16,943 bases of DNA from Bacteroidales bacterium (lineage in GTDB: Bacteria; Bacteroidota; Bacteroidia; Bacteroidales; JAAUTT01). A model generated the notes under the pieces. The model saw only the letters and a list, made by a program, of their open reading frames with translations. It was not told the DNA's origin and ran no database searches. A program made the position numbers and the translations under genes. Where the stretch lies: contig JANXXY010000176.1 in NCBI GenBank assembly GCA_025350365.1, positions 1 to 16,943 on the forward strand, read 5' to 3'. This document shows, in pieces, positions 6,545-15,783 of this stretch (position 1 is the stretch's first letter; each line of letters opens with the position of its first letter).

Positions 6545-7003
6545 ATGAAGAATTTCAAAATTATTAGCATTGTAGCTGCTTTTATAATGGCAATTACATT
6601 AATGGGTTGTGTAAAGCTTGAGGAATTAAAGATAGGAGAGATTAAAAACGTTCAAATGAAAGGTTTGAATAATAACCTGATTACCCTTCAAATTACTGTG
6701 CCTATCGAAAATCCTAATCCCTACAGGTTAAAAATTAAAAGTGGCGATCTGAAAGTTTTTGTTAACAATAATGAGGTTGGCAAAATTAAGCAGATGGAAA
6801 ATCTGGTTATTTCAGCGAAATCTTCAAAAGATTACAATGTTAAAATAGTGGTGGAAATAACCAATTTAACAGGCGGATTGGCCTCGGCATACCAGTTGGT
6901 GCAGGGAAATAATGCGGACATCCGTTTATCGGGAAAAATAAAAGTTCAATCTTTTTTGTATTTTAAAACTATTGAAATAGAAGACTATAAATTGACACGA
7001 TAA
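6545..7003 (+). CDS. small LEA type 2 / WHy-domain lipoprotein
   Basis: A 152-residue lipoprotein: the signal peptide ends in ITLMGC with Cys22. The body (about 35-150) has the LEA-14/WHy pattern, a single immunoglobulin-like beta domain marked by the IPIENPNPY-type turn (VPIENPNPYRLKI) followed by alternating strands (GDLKVFVNNNEVGK) and a final KIEVQSFLYFKTIEI-like pair. In bacteria such domains occur in envelope lipoproteins, often without a known partner; plant relatives are stress proteins. No enzymatic residues are expected. It is followed after 77 bases by the SPOR-domain gene on the same strand, and an additional promoter-like element lies between them, so they may be only partly co-transcribed. 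The start at ATG 6545 fits the signal peptide exactly. Confidence 0.72.
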   Translation: MKNFKIISIVAAFIMAITLMGCVKLEELKIGEIKNVQMKGLNNNLITLQITVPIENPNPYRLKIKSGDLKVFVNNNEVGKIKQMENLVISAKSSKDYNVKIVVEITNLTGGLASAYQLVQGNNADIRLSGKIKVQSFLYFKTIEIEDYKLTR

Positions 7004-7043
7004 GGGAAAGTTTGGGATTATCCCATTCGTTTAAAATTTTGAT

Positions 7044-7051
7044 TAATTTTG
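7044..7051 (+). promoter_or_regulatory. candidate -7 element (TAATTTTG) for the SPOR-domain gene
   Basis: TAATTTTG followed by CACC matches the Bacteroidota -7 pattern TAnnTTTG and lies 30 bases upstream of the ATG at 7081. No convincing TTG is found 19-21 bases further upstream, so the call rests on the -7 element and position alone. Confidence 0.4.
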
Positions 7052-7080
7052 CACCGGAAAAACGAAGATATTCTTACGCG

Positions 7081-7542
7081 ATGAACCGTCTCTTAACCAT
7101 CTGTATTTTATTGATTTTTGTTACTTCATATCTCTTTTCACAAACCACATCGACCGATAACCATCACCTTATTATCAAATCGTTACAACAACCTGAGAGT
7201 GGAAAAGGACAAGTTCAGATTATTCAGGATAAAAAAATCGACAATCTTATTGCCCGATATATTGATAATAATCCACATAAAAAATCGATTCCCGGATATC
7301 GTATCAGGATTTTTTCGGATGCCAAACAGGGAGCAGATAAACGGACACGCGAAGTGAAATCAAAATTCATGAGTAATTTCCCTGATATTGAACCTTATCC
7401 CAAATACGAGGCTCCTTACTGGAAAATATATGTAGGGGATTTTCGAACACTAACTGATGCCTTCCGCATGAAAAAGCAAATTGAGATATTTTTCCCCAAT
7501 GCTTTTATCGTTGTATCAAATATTGATTATTCAAAACTTTAA
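7081..7542 (+). CDS. exported SPOR-domain protein
   Basis: A 153-residue protein with an N-terminal signal peptide (MNRLLTICILLIFVTSYLFS, cleavage likely near residue 20) and a C-terminal SPOR domain (about 71-150): GYRIRIFSD opening strand, PYPKYEAPYWKIYVGDF central part and a closing FIVVSNIDY strand. SPOR domains bind glycan strands stripped of stem peptides and often localise proteins to the division site; in Bacteroidota many short exported SPOR proteins have no assigned role. The start was set at ATG 7081 rather than the upstream in-frame start at 7012, because only 7081 puts the hydrophobic segment at the N-terminus. The stop is 15 bases before the PurF-like gene, so the two are probably co-transcribed. 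Confidence 0.85.
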   Translation: MNRLLTICILLIFVTSYLFSQTTSTDNHHLIIKSLQQPESGKGQVQIIQDKKIDNLIARYIDNNPHKKSIPGYRIRIFSDAKQGADKRTREVKSKFMSNFPDIEPYPKYEAPYWKIYVGDFRTLTDAFRMKKQIEIFFPNAFIVVSNIDYSKL

Positions 7543-7557
7543 AATAAGAAGGAATAC

Positions 7558-9459
7558 ATGAGTGATGAGTTGCAGCATGATTGTGGTATCGCAATGGTTA
7601 GGCTATTAAAGCCGCTGGAATATTATCAATTGAAATACGGAACATGGATGTATGGCTTGCAAAAGCTTTATCTGTTAATGGAAAAACAACGTAACCGAGG
7701 TCAGGATGGAGCTGGCGTGGCTTGCTTGAAATTAGATTCAGAACCAGGCAGAGAATTCATCCATCGGCATCGATCCATCGAAGATAATTCCATCGATCAC
7801 GTTTTTCGAAAAATTAACAAGGACTTTGATGATATCAAAAAGGATCACCCGGGAATTATTGATGATCCTAATGCATCCAAACAATATCTGCCCTTTGCTG
7901 GCGAAATTTATCTTGGACATTTACGTTACGGAACATTTGGTAATAACACCATTAATAATGTTCATCCCGTTTTACGGGTCAATAACTGGAAAACCCGTAA
8001 TCTTATAATGGCAGGGAATTTCAACCTTACCAATGTTGATGAACTTTTCGAAATTCTTATCAACCTCGGACAGCACCCCAAAGATTTTTCAGATACGGTT
8101 ACTATACTTGAAAATGTCGGACATTTTCTTGATAGGGAGGTCCAAAAACTGTTTGACAAGTTTAAAGTAGAAAACAAAGAAAATATTGAGATTACCAGGT
8201 TGATCGCCGAAAACATGGACGTTAAGTCTATATTGAAAGAATCGAGCAAACGGTGGGATGGGGGATATGCTATTGCCGGAGTTATCGGGCATGGCGATTC
8301 TTTTGTATGCCGCGATCCATGGGGAATTCGTCCTGCGTTTTATTATTATGATGATGAAGTAGCTGTAGTGGCTTCCGAACGTCCGGTTATACAAACTGCA
8401 TTCAACTTAAAATCGTCTGATATTAAGGAATTAAAACCGGGACATGCCTTCATTGTTAAGAAAAATGGCCAGATATCGGAGGAGCAGGTTCGCGAATCTC
8501 ATGAACGCAAGTCGTGTTCGTTCGAACGCATTTATTTTTCGCGTGGCAGTGATTGTGATATTTATCGCGAACGTAAAAAGCTCGGTGAACTTCTGATTCC
8601 CGACATTCTAAAGGCTGTGAATTATGATTTGGAAAACACCGTTTTTTCATTCATTCCCAATACTGCCGAAACGGCTTTTTATGGCATGATAAAGGGCATG
8701 GAAGATTACATGAATGAACGAAAGAAGAAACGTATTCTTGAGGCAGGCTCTAATCTTACACCCGGGTTACTTGATACAATTATGAACGATAATTTCAGGG
8801 TTGAGAAAGTAGCCATTAAGGATGCCAAACTCCGTACGTTTATTTCGCAGGACAAAGGTCGCAATAACATGGTAGGTCACGTGTATGATATTACCTACGA
8901 TACGGTTAAAAAAGATACTGACAATTTGGTGGTTATTGACGATTCTATTGTGCGTGGAACCACCTTAAAGCATAGTATCATAAAAATTCTTGACCGGCTT
9001 GATCCACGGAAAATTATCATCGTTTCTTCATCACCACAAATTCGTTACCCCGATTGCTACGGTATCGATATGGCTAAACTTGGCGATTTTATTGCTTTTC
9101 AGGCAGCAATTTCACTTTTAAAAGAAACCGGAAAATCGCATGTTATTAACGAAGTTTATAAGCGTTGCAAGGAAAATATGTCACTTCCTAAAAGCGAGAT
9201 AAAAAATCAGGTAAAAGCTATTTATGCTCCTTTCACCCCCGAGGAGGTGTCGAAAAAAATTGCTGCAATGCTTCGCACACCTGAAACCAATGCAGAAGTT
9301 GAGGTAATTTATCAAACTGTTGACAACCTGCATCAAGCTATTCCAAACGATTTGGGTGATTGGTATTTTACCGGCGATTACCCAACGCCCGGTGGCAATA
9401 AGGTATCTAATACCTCATTTATAAATTACGTAGAAGGTAAGGATCGACGGGCATATTGA
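7558..9459 (+). CDS. amidophosphoribosyltransferase-like protein (PurF family, long form)
   Basis: A 633-residue two-domain protein. The N-terminal class II glutamine amidotransferase domain begins at Cys9 (HDCGIA), implying removal of an 8-residue leader to expose the nucleophile as in PurF; NRGQDGAG, HLRYGTFG and GNFNLTN match the PurF glutamine site. The C-terminal phosphoribosyltransferase domain has the PRPP loop VIDDSIVRGTT (Asp461, Asp462) and YPDCYGIDM. PurF makes phosphoribosylamine from PRPP and glutamine, the first step of purine synthesis. This protein is well over 100 residues longer than B. subtilis PurF (about 475), with extra sequence around residues 50-110 and 170-215 and a C-terminal extension. 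Bacteroidota commonly carry such a long paralogue beside a normal purF, so its exact reaction is uncertain. AGAAGGA (7547-7553) precedes the ATG, a rare Shine-Dalgarno-like site here. Confidence 0.85.
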   Translation: MSDELQHDCGIAMVRLLKPLEYYQLKYGTWMYGLQKLYLLMEKQRNRGQDGAGVACLKLDSEPGREFIHRHRSIEDNSIDHVFRKINKDFDDIKKDHPGIIDDPNASKQYLPFAGEIYLGHLRYGTFGNNTINNVHPVLRVNNWKTRNLIMAGNFNLTNVDELFEILINLGQHPKDFSDTVTILENVGHFLDREVQKLFDKFKVENKENIEITRLIAENMDVKSILKESSKRWDGGYAIAGVIGHGDSFVCRDPWGIRPAFYYYDDEVAVVASERPVIQTAFNLKSSDIKELKPGHAFIVKKNGQISEEQVRESHERKSCSFERIYFSRGSDCDIYRERKKLGELLIPDILKAVNYDLENTVFSFIPNTAETAFYGMIKGMEDYMNERKKKRILEAGSNLTPGLLDTIMNDNFRVEKVAIKDAKLRTFISQDKGRNNMVGHVYDITYDTVKKDTDNLVVIDDSIVRGTTLKHSIIKILDRLDPRKIIIVSSSPQIRYPDCYGIDMAKLGDFIAFQAAISLLKETGKSHVINEVYKRCKENMSLPKSEIKNQVKAIYAPFTPEEVSKKIAAMLRTPETNAEVEVIYQTVDNLHQAIPNDLGDWYFTGDYPTPGGNKVSNTSFINYVEGKDRRAY

Positions 9460-9476
9460 TAATGAATCTAAACAAT

Positions 9477-12320
9477 TCAATGCCCGCCTCTGTCACCACC
9501 ACCTCTGAAACCTCCGGGGCCTTGACCTTGTCCCGGACCATGATCATCGCGATTATCCGCAGGTGGTTTCATTCCGTTATAGCTTCGTAAATTATAGGTG
9601 AATACAACCAGAAAATACCTTGGAAATGTGTTGGTTCGCGTATCAGTAATATTAATGGCAGTAACTGTACGGCTAATGTTTTTATTTTGCTTGAGGATAT
9701 CAAAAACACTCAATTTAAGCTCTCCTGCTTGATTTTTAAAGAGTTTTTTTCCGAAGCTTCCGTTCCAAACAATATAGTTTTGATTGTAGCTGTCGGCTAA
9801 TCCACGGTTAAACTGCCCCCCCACATCGCTCTGTAATAAAAATCCTTTCCAAAAAATCCAATTAACTTTTGCGCTGGTGGATTGATACCAATATTTAGTA
9901 TTACTGATGTTGGGAGCCATTACTGAATTGTTCACAATACTGTAATTGGATGTATATGAAACTGAAAAATCTATTTTTTCGCTGATGTTGCTGCTAAGCA
10001 CTAGCCCGTTAGTAATAGTATAGGAATTTGATCGGTTTAATAACGTATCAATATATCCGGGCGATTGGGAAAAATTAAAACCCGTTAGGATATTCACATT
10101 GCATTTTATGGGTTTTATCAGGATACCATACGAAAAAAACGAGCGCGTATTCCATGCATAATCCATGTTAACCGGCACAGAAAGTTGGGCTCCCGGATTG
10201 AGTTTAACATTATATTGCGGAAGATCCAGAGTGTCTTTCTGTGCATATATGGTTTTATAGCCAATATTATCCCTGGTATAACCAGCAGACACAAAGGAAA
10301 AAAAGTTAGTGCCTTTCGTTGGATTGGCAAATGAATACCGTGTAACCAGATTATGATTATACTCCTGTTTTAGAGAGGGGTTACCAGTGCTTAATGATAA
10401 ACGGTTGGAATTATCAGTTACATTTTGCAATTGAGAAATAGAAGGGGCATTTGTTGATGTTCGATAAAAAACACGAATTGAGTTGGTCGACGAAAATTTA
10501 TAGTTCAGCATAAAATTGGGTAAGTAGTCGTCGAAAGTTTTCTTAATAACGTCTCCAACAGGGATGGACAGGTTACCCTTAAGATCGGCTCTTTGGTAAT
10601 CAACACCTACAGATGCATTCAGGCTGCCTTTGGAGTTTTTAATCAGATAAGCTAAACCTCCACGATTGGTAATATAATCGTTGTTGTAAACATTCGAAAG
10701 GGAATCAAGGCGTTTGGGAATGATATCAGAAACCCCTTTACGGAAGGTTTCCCTATCAATATCATTAAATGAATATGAAGTATTATAATTAATCTGAAGC
10801 AGATTCAATTTTCCCAGGGGTTCGGTATATGAGATGTTTGAGGAAAGAGAATACCCATTGGTAAGGCCGCTTGTCGATTGGTTGTCAGGGATTAAATTGG
10901 TGGTAGCTTCTGATGTGTTTTTAGAATCCCTGTTATTAGCAGAAGTAGTGATACCGATAGAAAATGTACGACCAGGTTTTATAAACTTGTGTCTGAAAAC
11001 CAAATCGTTTGAAAAATTATAGGCATTAGCATCGGTTAAGTTTAAATTACGCATAAACGTTGAGGTGTTATCATTTACCGTTCTAAGTTCGTTTAATAGA
11101 TTGCTCGAATTGTTGGTTTGAAAACTTAATCGGGGGGTGATTATTAACGAATTCAACGAATCGATAGCATATTCAAATCTGACATTAAATCGATGATTGT
11201 AGTTTTTAGTAACGGAATTCGTGCTATCATACACGTATTTATATAGCGACTGAAAATTTTCTGTGTTGGACACCTGATCCAATATGTTTTTGCTGGTATT
11301 ATAAAAATAACTTGCGTTGATATTGATTTTTTTACCCCAGGTATCAGTATAGTTTGCTCCAATTGATTTTGTGGTAGTAATACCCGAAGTGGCTCCTGAA
11401 AAGCCTCCACCACCGCCACCGCGTCCACCACGTCCGCCACCACCACCGGTGGATCCAATTAAATCCTGAGCGGAGAAGTTCTGTTGGTTTACATCATTGT
11501 CAAGGCCAATAAGGGTGATACGACGTTGTCCTTTAAACAAATTAAGCGTCCCGGCAAGGAGGTTTTTGTCCTGAAAATCGGTACCTCCTGTAAACTTACC
11601 AAACTTGCCGGTTCTTCGATTTTGTTTGGTTATGATGTTGATGGTTTTAGACGAATTTCCATCGTCAAAACCTGTGAGCTCGGCCTGATCACTTAGTTTA
11701 TTAAAAACCTGAACTTTTTCAATAACATCGGCTGGAAGATTTTTTAATGCAACAGACGGATCGTCGCCAAAGAACTGCTTCCCATCAATTAATACCTTTT
11801 TAACATCCTCTCCATGAGCTTTTACTGTCCCGTTTTCTATTGTGATACCAGGCATTTTTTTTACCAGGTCTTCGGCGCTGGCATCGCGATTGGTTTTATA
11901 AGCGCTGGAGCTCATTTCGGTTGTGTCTCCCTTTTGAACTGCCGGAGGAGCGTCTCTTATAACAACCACTTCGGTAATTTCTTTTGCTTTTTCTTCCATC
12001 GAAATAGCGCCTATATCTATAGCTTTGCCTTTTAATTCAATAAGTTGTGTTAGCCCCACATACCCAAGGTAAATTGTTTTTAATTTGTATGATTGTACTT
12101 TTAATCCAGTAAATGCAAAACCGCCTGTTTTATCGGTTACGGCGAAAACCCTTTTTGTAGAATCCTTAACTTCACTTAAAACAACATTAACTCCTGTCAT
12201 CGGTTGTTGACTTATTTTTTCAACCACCTTGCCGGTTATTTTAGCATTTTGTGCTTTTATTGAGTCTATTGATCCAAATAAAAGAAATGTAATCAACAAT
12301 AGAAATATGGGTCTTTTCAT
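9477..12320 (-). CDS. outer-membrane beta-barrel receptor-like protein (TonB-plug type) with Gly-rich segments
   Basis: A 947-residue outer-membrane protein. Order: signal peptide (1-23, cleavage after IKA), carboxypeptidase-regulatory-like beta domain (about 27-105, ITGKVVEKISQQPMTGVNVV), TonB-dependent-receptor plug-like domain (about 120-235, with DLVKKMPGI, VLIDGKQFF and NIITK), then a long barrel rich in alternating aromatic strands ending YFLVVFTYNLRSY. No SusD-like gene is adjacent, so this is not a Sus-type polysaccharide locus; it resembles the OMP_b-brl_3 group, whose substrates are mostly unknown. Odd features: a Gly/Arg run near residues 288-306 just after the plug, and a Gly/Pro/Asp-rich tail of about 28 residues beyond the last barrel strand. 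It converges on the PurF-like gene with only 17 bases between and no hairpin visible there. Confidence 0.88.
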   Translation of the reverse strand: MKRPIFLLLITFLLFGSIDSIKAQNAKITGKVVEKISQQPMTGVNVVLSEVKDSTKRVFAVTDKTGGFAFTGLKVQSYKLKTIYLGYVGLTQLIELKGKAIDIGAISMEEKAKEITEVVVIRDAPPAVQKGDTTEMSSSAYKTNRDASAEDLVKKMPGITIENGTVKAHGEDVKKVLIDGKQFFGDDPSVALKNLPADVIEKVQVFNKLSDQAELTGFDDGNSSKTINIITKQNRRTGKFGKFTGGTDFQDKNLLAGTLNLFKGQRRITLIGLDNDVNQQNFSAQDLIGSTGGGGGRGGRGGGGGGFSGATSGITTTKSIGANYTDTWGKKININASYFYNTSKNILDQVSNTENFQSLYKYVYDSTNSVTKNYNHRFNVRFEYAIDSLNSLIITPRLSFQTNNSSNLLNELRTVNDNTSTFMRNLNLTDANAYNFSNDLVFRHKFIKPGRTFSIGITTSANNRDSKNTSEATTNLIPDNQSTSGLTNGYSLSSNISYTEPLGKLNLLQINYNTSYSFNDIDRETFRKGVSDIIPKRLDSLSNVYNNDYITNRGGLAYLIKNSKGSLNASVGVDYQRADLKGNLSIPVGDVIKKTFDDYLPNFMLNYKFSSTNSIRVFYRTSTNAPSISQLQNVTDNSNRLSLSTGNPSLKQEYNHNLVTRYSFANPTKGTNFFSFVSAGYTRDNIGYKTIYAQKDTLDLPQYNVKLNPGAQLSVPVNMDYAWNTRSFFSYGILIKPIKCNVNILTGFNFSQSPGYIDTLLNRSNSYTITNGLVLSSNISEKIDFSVSYTSNYSIVNNSVMAPNISNTKYWYQSTSAKVNWIFWKGFLLQSDVGGQFNRGLADSYNQNYIVWNGSFGKKLFKNQAGELKLSVFDILKQNKNISRTVTAINITDTRTNTFPRYFLVVFTYNLRSYNGMKPPADNRDDHGPGQGQGPGGFRGGGDRGGH
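11403..11447. repeat. low-complexity Gly/Arg-coding tract inside the receptor gene
   Basis: On the + strand this is a run of CCA/CCG/CGT triplets that reads as consecutive Gly codons with two Arg on the - strand. It keeps the frame. Such tracts can change length by slippage in steps of three and alter the linker after the plug domain. Confidence 0.6.
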
Positions 12321-12455
12321 CTGTGTAATAGTTTGTTTAAATTACTGTTTTCAATGTTTTTTATAAGACAACGATTGTTTAAAAAACTTGCGTTGAATGC
12401 TTGGTTTTTTATGAACCTTTTTATGTTTTGGTGTACTGATAAGGAAAAAGCACAC

Positions 12456-15428
12456 ATGAAAAAACCAATAAACTTCAAACTCTGGAACAATCTGGCTGGT
12501 ATATTGACCTTTCTGTTGTCGGCATTTATTTATTTGTCCACTCTTGAACCAAGCGTGAGTTTTTGGGACTGTGGTGAGTTTTTATCCTGTGCCACAAATC
12601 TGGAGGTAAGCCATCCTCCAGGAGCTCCTGTTTTTATGCTTTTGGGGCGTATGGCAGCGTTGCTTGCCGGGTCCGATCATAGCAAAATTGCAATTATGGT
12701 AAACGGTATGGCCGGAATTGCCAGTGCCTTAACCATCATGTTTATGTTCTGGACCATCACATGGTTTGGTCGTAAATTATTGCAAATGTCATGGTTGGAA
12801 TCGAACTCACAAAAAATACTTATTCTCTGCTCAGCATTTATAGGATCTATGTCTTATGCCGTGTCCGATTCCTTTTGGTTTTCGGCGGTTGAAGCCGAAG
12901 TATACGCTTATTCATCACTATTTATTGCTCTGGTTTTCTGGTGTATTCTTAAATGGGAAGAAGCTTCAAATACAACTAACGCCGATCGTTGGCTGATGTT
13001 TATTGCTTACCTGATTGGTCTTGCTGCCGGTTTGCATTTATTAAATTTGTTGGCTCTGCCTTCCATTATTGTTCTTTATTACCTTAAAAACTTTCCCATT
13101 ACCTGGAATAATACCATCAAAGCCATTGCAATTTCAATCGTTATCCTAGCTTCCATTCTCTTTGGAATTATTCCCGGTATTCCAAAATTCATCTCATGGA
13201 TTGAATTTCTAATGGTTAACAGTTTGGGATTTTCATATAATTCCGGGTATCTGGTAGGAGGCGCCTTAATAATTATTGTTATCATCCTTGGTCTTTATTT
13301 TTCATATCAACTAAAAAAGGCATGGATATACAATGCCCTGGTATATGTATCGCTTATCATTATTGGGCTCTCAACTTATGGCGTAATTGTGATCCGGTCC
13401 AACGACAATCCGCCGGTGGACATGTCAAACCCCGAAGATCCATTTGCTTTGGGTAACTACCTGAACCGCGAACAATACGGAAGCAGGCCTCTGTTTTACG
13501 GACCATCATTTGCCTCACCGCTTGTCGATACAAAAGATAGGTTAAGTTATGAGCGATCCAACGGAAAATATGTGTCTTTCCCATTGAATACTCCCGAGAT
13601 GTATTATGACAACAATACATTGATGCTTTTTCCAAGGATGCCCGACAACAATCCCGAACTTGTGAAAGCTTACAAACAGTGGTGCGATTTTAAAGGAAAG
13701 TCCTATTTTCGGCAAACGCCCGATGGAAAACAGGAGCAGATTGTATTACCGACTTTTGGTGAAAACCTTACCTATTTCTTTCGTTATCAGCTAGATTTTA
13801 TGTACTTCCGCTATTTTATGTGGAATTTCGCGGGTCGACAGAACGACATCCAGGGTCATGGAAATGTGATGAATGGAAACTGGATTAGCGGTATTCCAAT
13901 TGTGGACAATGCCCGACTTGGACCCCAGGAAAAGTTGCCGACCTCACTAAAAAACAACCGTGGACGAAACGTATATTATTTTTTTCCTTTACTTCTGGGG
14001 CTGATAGGATTATATTATCACTATAAAAACGATCTCAGAAACTTTATTGTGTTGGCTTTACTGTTCTTCTTTACAGGAATTGCCATTGCCATTTTTCTTA
14101 ATGAAATACCATCAACCCCACGTGAACGCGATTATGTATCGGTGGCATCGTTTTATGTGTTTAGCATTTGGATCGGAATAGGTGTAATAGCCTTTTCGAA
14201 ATTGCTTGAACGATGGGTGAAGAATAAATCGGCAGCAATAACCATGGCTGTTGCTGCATCCATCAGTGTACCTGTGCTTATGGGATCACAAAATTGGGAT
14301 GACCACGACCGCTCGGGGCGTTACCATGCGCTCGAATATTCGAAAAATTATCTCGAATCGTGTGAGCCCAATGCCATTCTTTTTACCAATGCCGACAACG
14401 ATACCTACCCACTTTGGTATGCCCAGGAAGTGGAGGGCATCCGCCGCGATATTCAGATTGTACTTCTCCCATATTTATCGGCCAACTGGTACGTGCATCA
14501 GATGCATAGCCAAAAATACTTTAATAAGGGATTGAAGATGAGTCTCACCGACAATAAATTTGTAGGAGGAAAAAGGACATATCTTCCAATTGTCGAGAGG
14601 ATCGATTCAGCCATTGATGTGTCGGCCATGCTTGAATTTGTCGGGAGTGAAGATCCCCGGTCAAAGATAGAGCCGAATGGTCGATTATCTGATCCCTCCA
14701 ATTATATACCCTCGCGCAGACTGGTGTTATCATCTAATCCTAAAGTTGCACAGCCTGCCGACCCGGTAATAAATATAAATTTAAAAGGATCGTACCTGCG
14801 GATGGATCAGTTGGTGATGCTCGATATCATTGCCACTAACCGTTGGGAACGTCCGGTGTATTTTGCCTCAGTGCAGGAGCCAATGGGCCTTGGATTGGAC
14901 AAATACCTTCAGCTCGACGGATATGCCTATAAACTGATTTCTAAAAAAACTGATTCTCATGATTATTCCGATGTAGGGTATATTGATACCGAATCACTTT
15001 ATTACAAACTGATGAATAAATTTACATATACATCGTTGGCTAACCCAAAGGTATATCTTGATTGGACTCACATTACCACGGTATCGGTTGTTGGGTTGCG
15101 GGGCAAGTTTGTTCGTTTGGCGGAGGCCTTGCTATTGGAAGGGAAAAAGGAAAAAGCCATTGCCGTTTTAAACAAAATTACTACCATGTTACCAAACGAA
15201 CGCATTCCATTTGATTATTATGTGATAGCAATTGCTGATATGTACTTTAGGGTTGGCGAAATAATTAAGGGAAGAGAATTATTGAAAAAAGTAAAGGACC
15301 TGACCATCGAAAATATTACTTATTACCGATCTCTTCCAAAGAATTTACTAGCCGGTGTGGAATACGACTATCGTGTAAGCATGTTTATGATGCAGGAAAT
15401 TGAACGACTGGAAGGCAGGGGTAAGTGA
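12456..15428 (+). CDS. DUF2723 multi-span membrane protein (putative glycosyltransferase, GT117-type)
   Basis: A 990-residue protein. The start was set at ATG 12456 (MKKPINFKLW); the in-frame extension to 12333 adds 41 residues not typical of the family. The DUF2723 signature is at the N-terminus: FWDCGEF (Asp38, Glu41) and the HPPGAP motif (from His53), flanked by a first membrane helix (about 12-30). Roughly a dozen hydrophobic segments follow up to about residue 590, with the second hallmark NEIPSTPRERDYV between late helices. The C-terminal 400 residues are soluble and end in TPR-like helices (AEALLLEGKKEKAIAVLNKI). DUF2723 is related to human TMEM260, a protein O-mannosyltransferase; a role in extracytoplasmic protein glycosylation is inferred. 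It is divergent from the receptor gene, with 135 bases between. Confidence 0.88.
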   Translation: MKKPINFKLWNNLAGILTFLLSAFIYLSTLEPSVSFWDCGEFLSCATNLEVSHPPGAPVFMLLGRMAALLAGSDHSKIAIMVNGMAGIASALTIMFMFWTITWFGRKLLQMSWLESNSQKILILCSAFIGSMSYAVSDSFWFSAVEAEVYAYSSLFIALVFWCILKWEEASNTTNADRWLMFIAYLIGLAAGLHLLNLLALPSIIVLYYLKNFPITWNNTIKAIAISIVILASILFGIIPGIPKFISWIEFLMVNSLGFSYNSGYLVGGALIIIVIILGLYFSYQLKKAWIYNALVYVSLIIIGLSTYGVIVIRSNDNPPVDMSNPEDPFALGNYLNREQYGSRPLFYGPSFASPLVDTKDRLSYERSNGKYVSFPLNTPEMYYDNNTLMLFPRMPDNNPELVKAYKQWCDFKGKSYFRQTPDGKQEQIVLPTFGENLTYFFRYQLDFMYFRYFMWNFAGRQNDIQGHGNVMNGNWISGIPIVDNARLGPQEKLPTSLKNNRGRNVYYFFPLLLGLIGLYYHYKNDLRNFIVLALLFFFTGIAIAIFLNEIPSTPRERDYVSVASFYVFSIWIGIGVIAFSKLLERWVKNKSAAITMAVAASISVPVLMGSQNWDDHDRSGRYHALEYSKNYLESCEPNAILFTNADNDTYPLWYAQEVEGIRRDIQIVLLPYLSANWYVHQMHSQKYFNKGLKMSLTDNKFVGGKRTYLPIVERIDSAIDVSAMLEFVGSEDPRSKIEPNGRLSDPSNYIPSRRLVLSSNPKVAQPADPVININLKGSYLRMDQLVMLDIIATNRWERPVYFASVQEPMGLGLDKYLQLDGYAYKLISKKTDSHDYSDVGYIDTESLYYKLMNKFTYTSLANPKVYLDWTHITTVSVVGLRGKFVRLAEALLLEGKKEKAIAVLNKITTMLPNERIPFDYYVIAIADMYFRVGEIIKGRELLKKVKDLTIENITYYRSLPKNLLAGVEYDYRVSMFMMQEIERLEGRGK

Positions 15429-15454
15429 TATTGGGATTTTTGTACCTATGAAGA

Positions 15455-15783
15455 ATGGAAAACTCAAAAAAAATAGAACAGGGTTTTATCATCGACAGAC
15501 TGACGAACTCAATCCTAAACATAGTTTCTGGTGACAGTTTCCAGACAAAAGTTATTCGGTTAAGTAAATCTGACTTGAAACATATTACCAAAATAAAGGG
15601 TGGAATTTCAATTGGAAACACGAATTTGACGAAATCAAGAAAGTAGTTTATAAACTAACTATCGTAAACAATCCGAGTATCATACAAGAAAGAATCGGGA
15701 TAAGTGGATTTATCCGAACCAGAAAATTTCGAAACAAGTCGAAGGTTACAAAGAAAATCTCAAAAAATATTTTTAATGCCTAA
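15455..15783 (+). pseudogene. remnant of a small Bacteroidota protein gene, at least two frameshifts
   Basis: From ATG 15455 the frame begins with GFIIDRLTNSILNIVSGDSFQ-type sequence and SKSDLKHITK, the N-terminus of a conserved small protein family that I know from Bacteroidota but cannot name functionally. It stops at 15646. In the next frame the expected continuation appears at 15598: GWNFNWKHEFD and VVYKLTIVNNPSIIQ, so a one-base indel in the A-rich run near 15588-15597 broke the gene. After about 15690 the family sequence is lost; a third frame reads KWIYPNQKISKQVEGYKENL and ends at TAA 15776, which may be the tail of an unrelated gene, while the second frame runs to 15783. The last bases overlap the 3' end of hicA. 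The family's usual C-terminal half is missing, so the gene is dead. Confidence 0.7.

Noticed and set aside
9460..9476. Terminator between the PurF-like and receptor genes
   Set aside because: Only 17 bases with no inverted repeat.
11153..11458. 101-residue - strand ORF rich in Val, Asp and Ala across the Gly tract
   Set aside because: Out-of-frame reading of the receptor gene; its composition comes from the Gly-codon run.
12333..12455. N-terminal extension of the DUF2723 gene
   Set aside because: Family members begin just before the first membrane helix, as the ATG at 12456 does; the extension is atypical and lies in the divergent promoter region.
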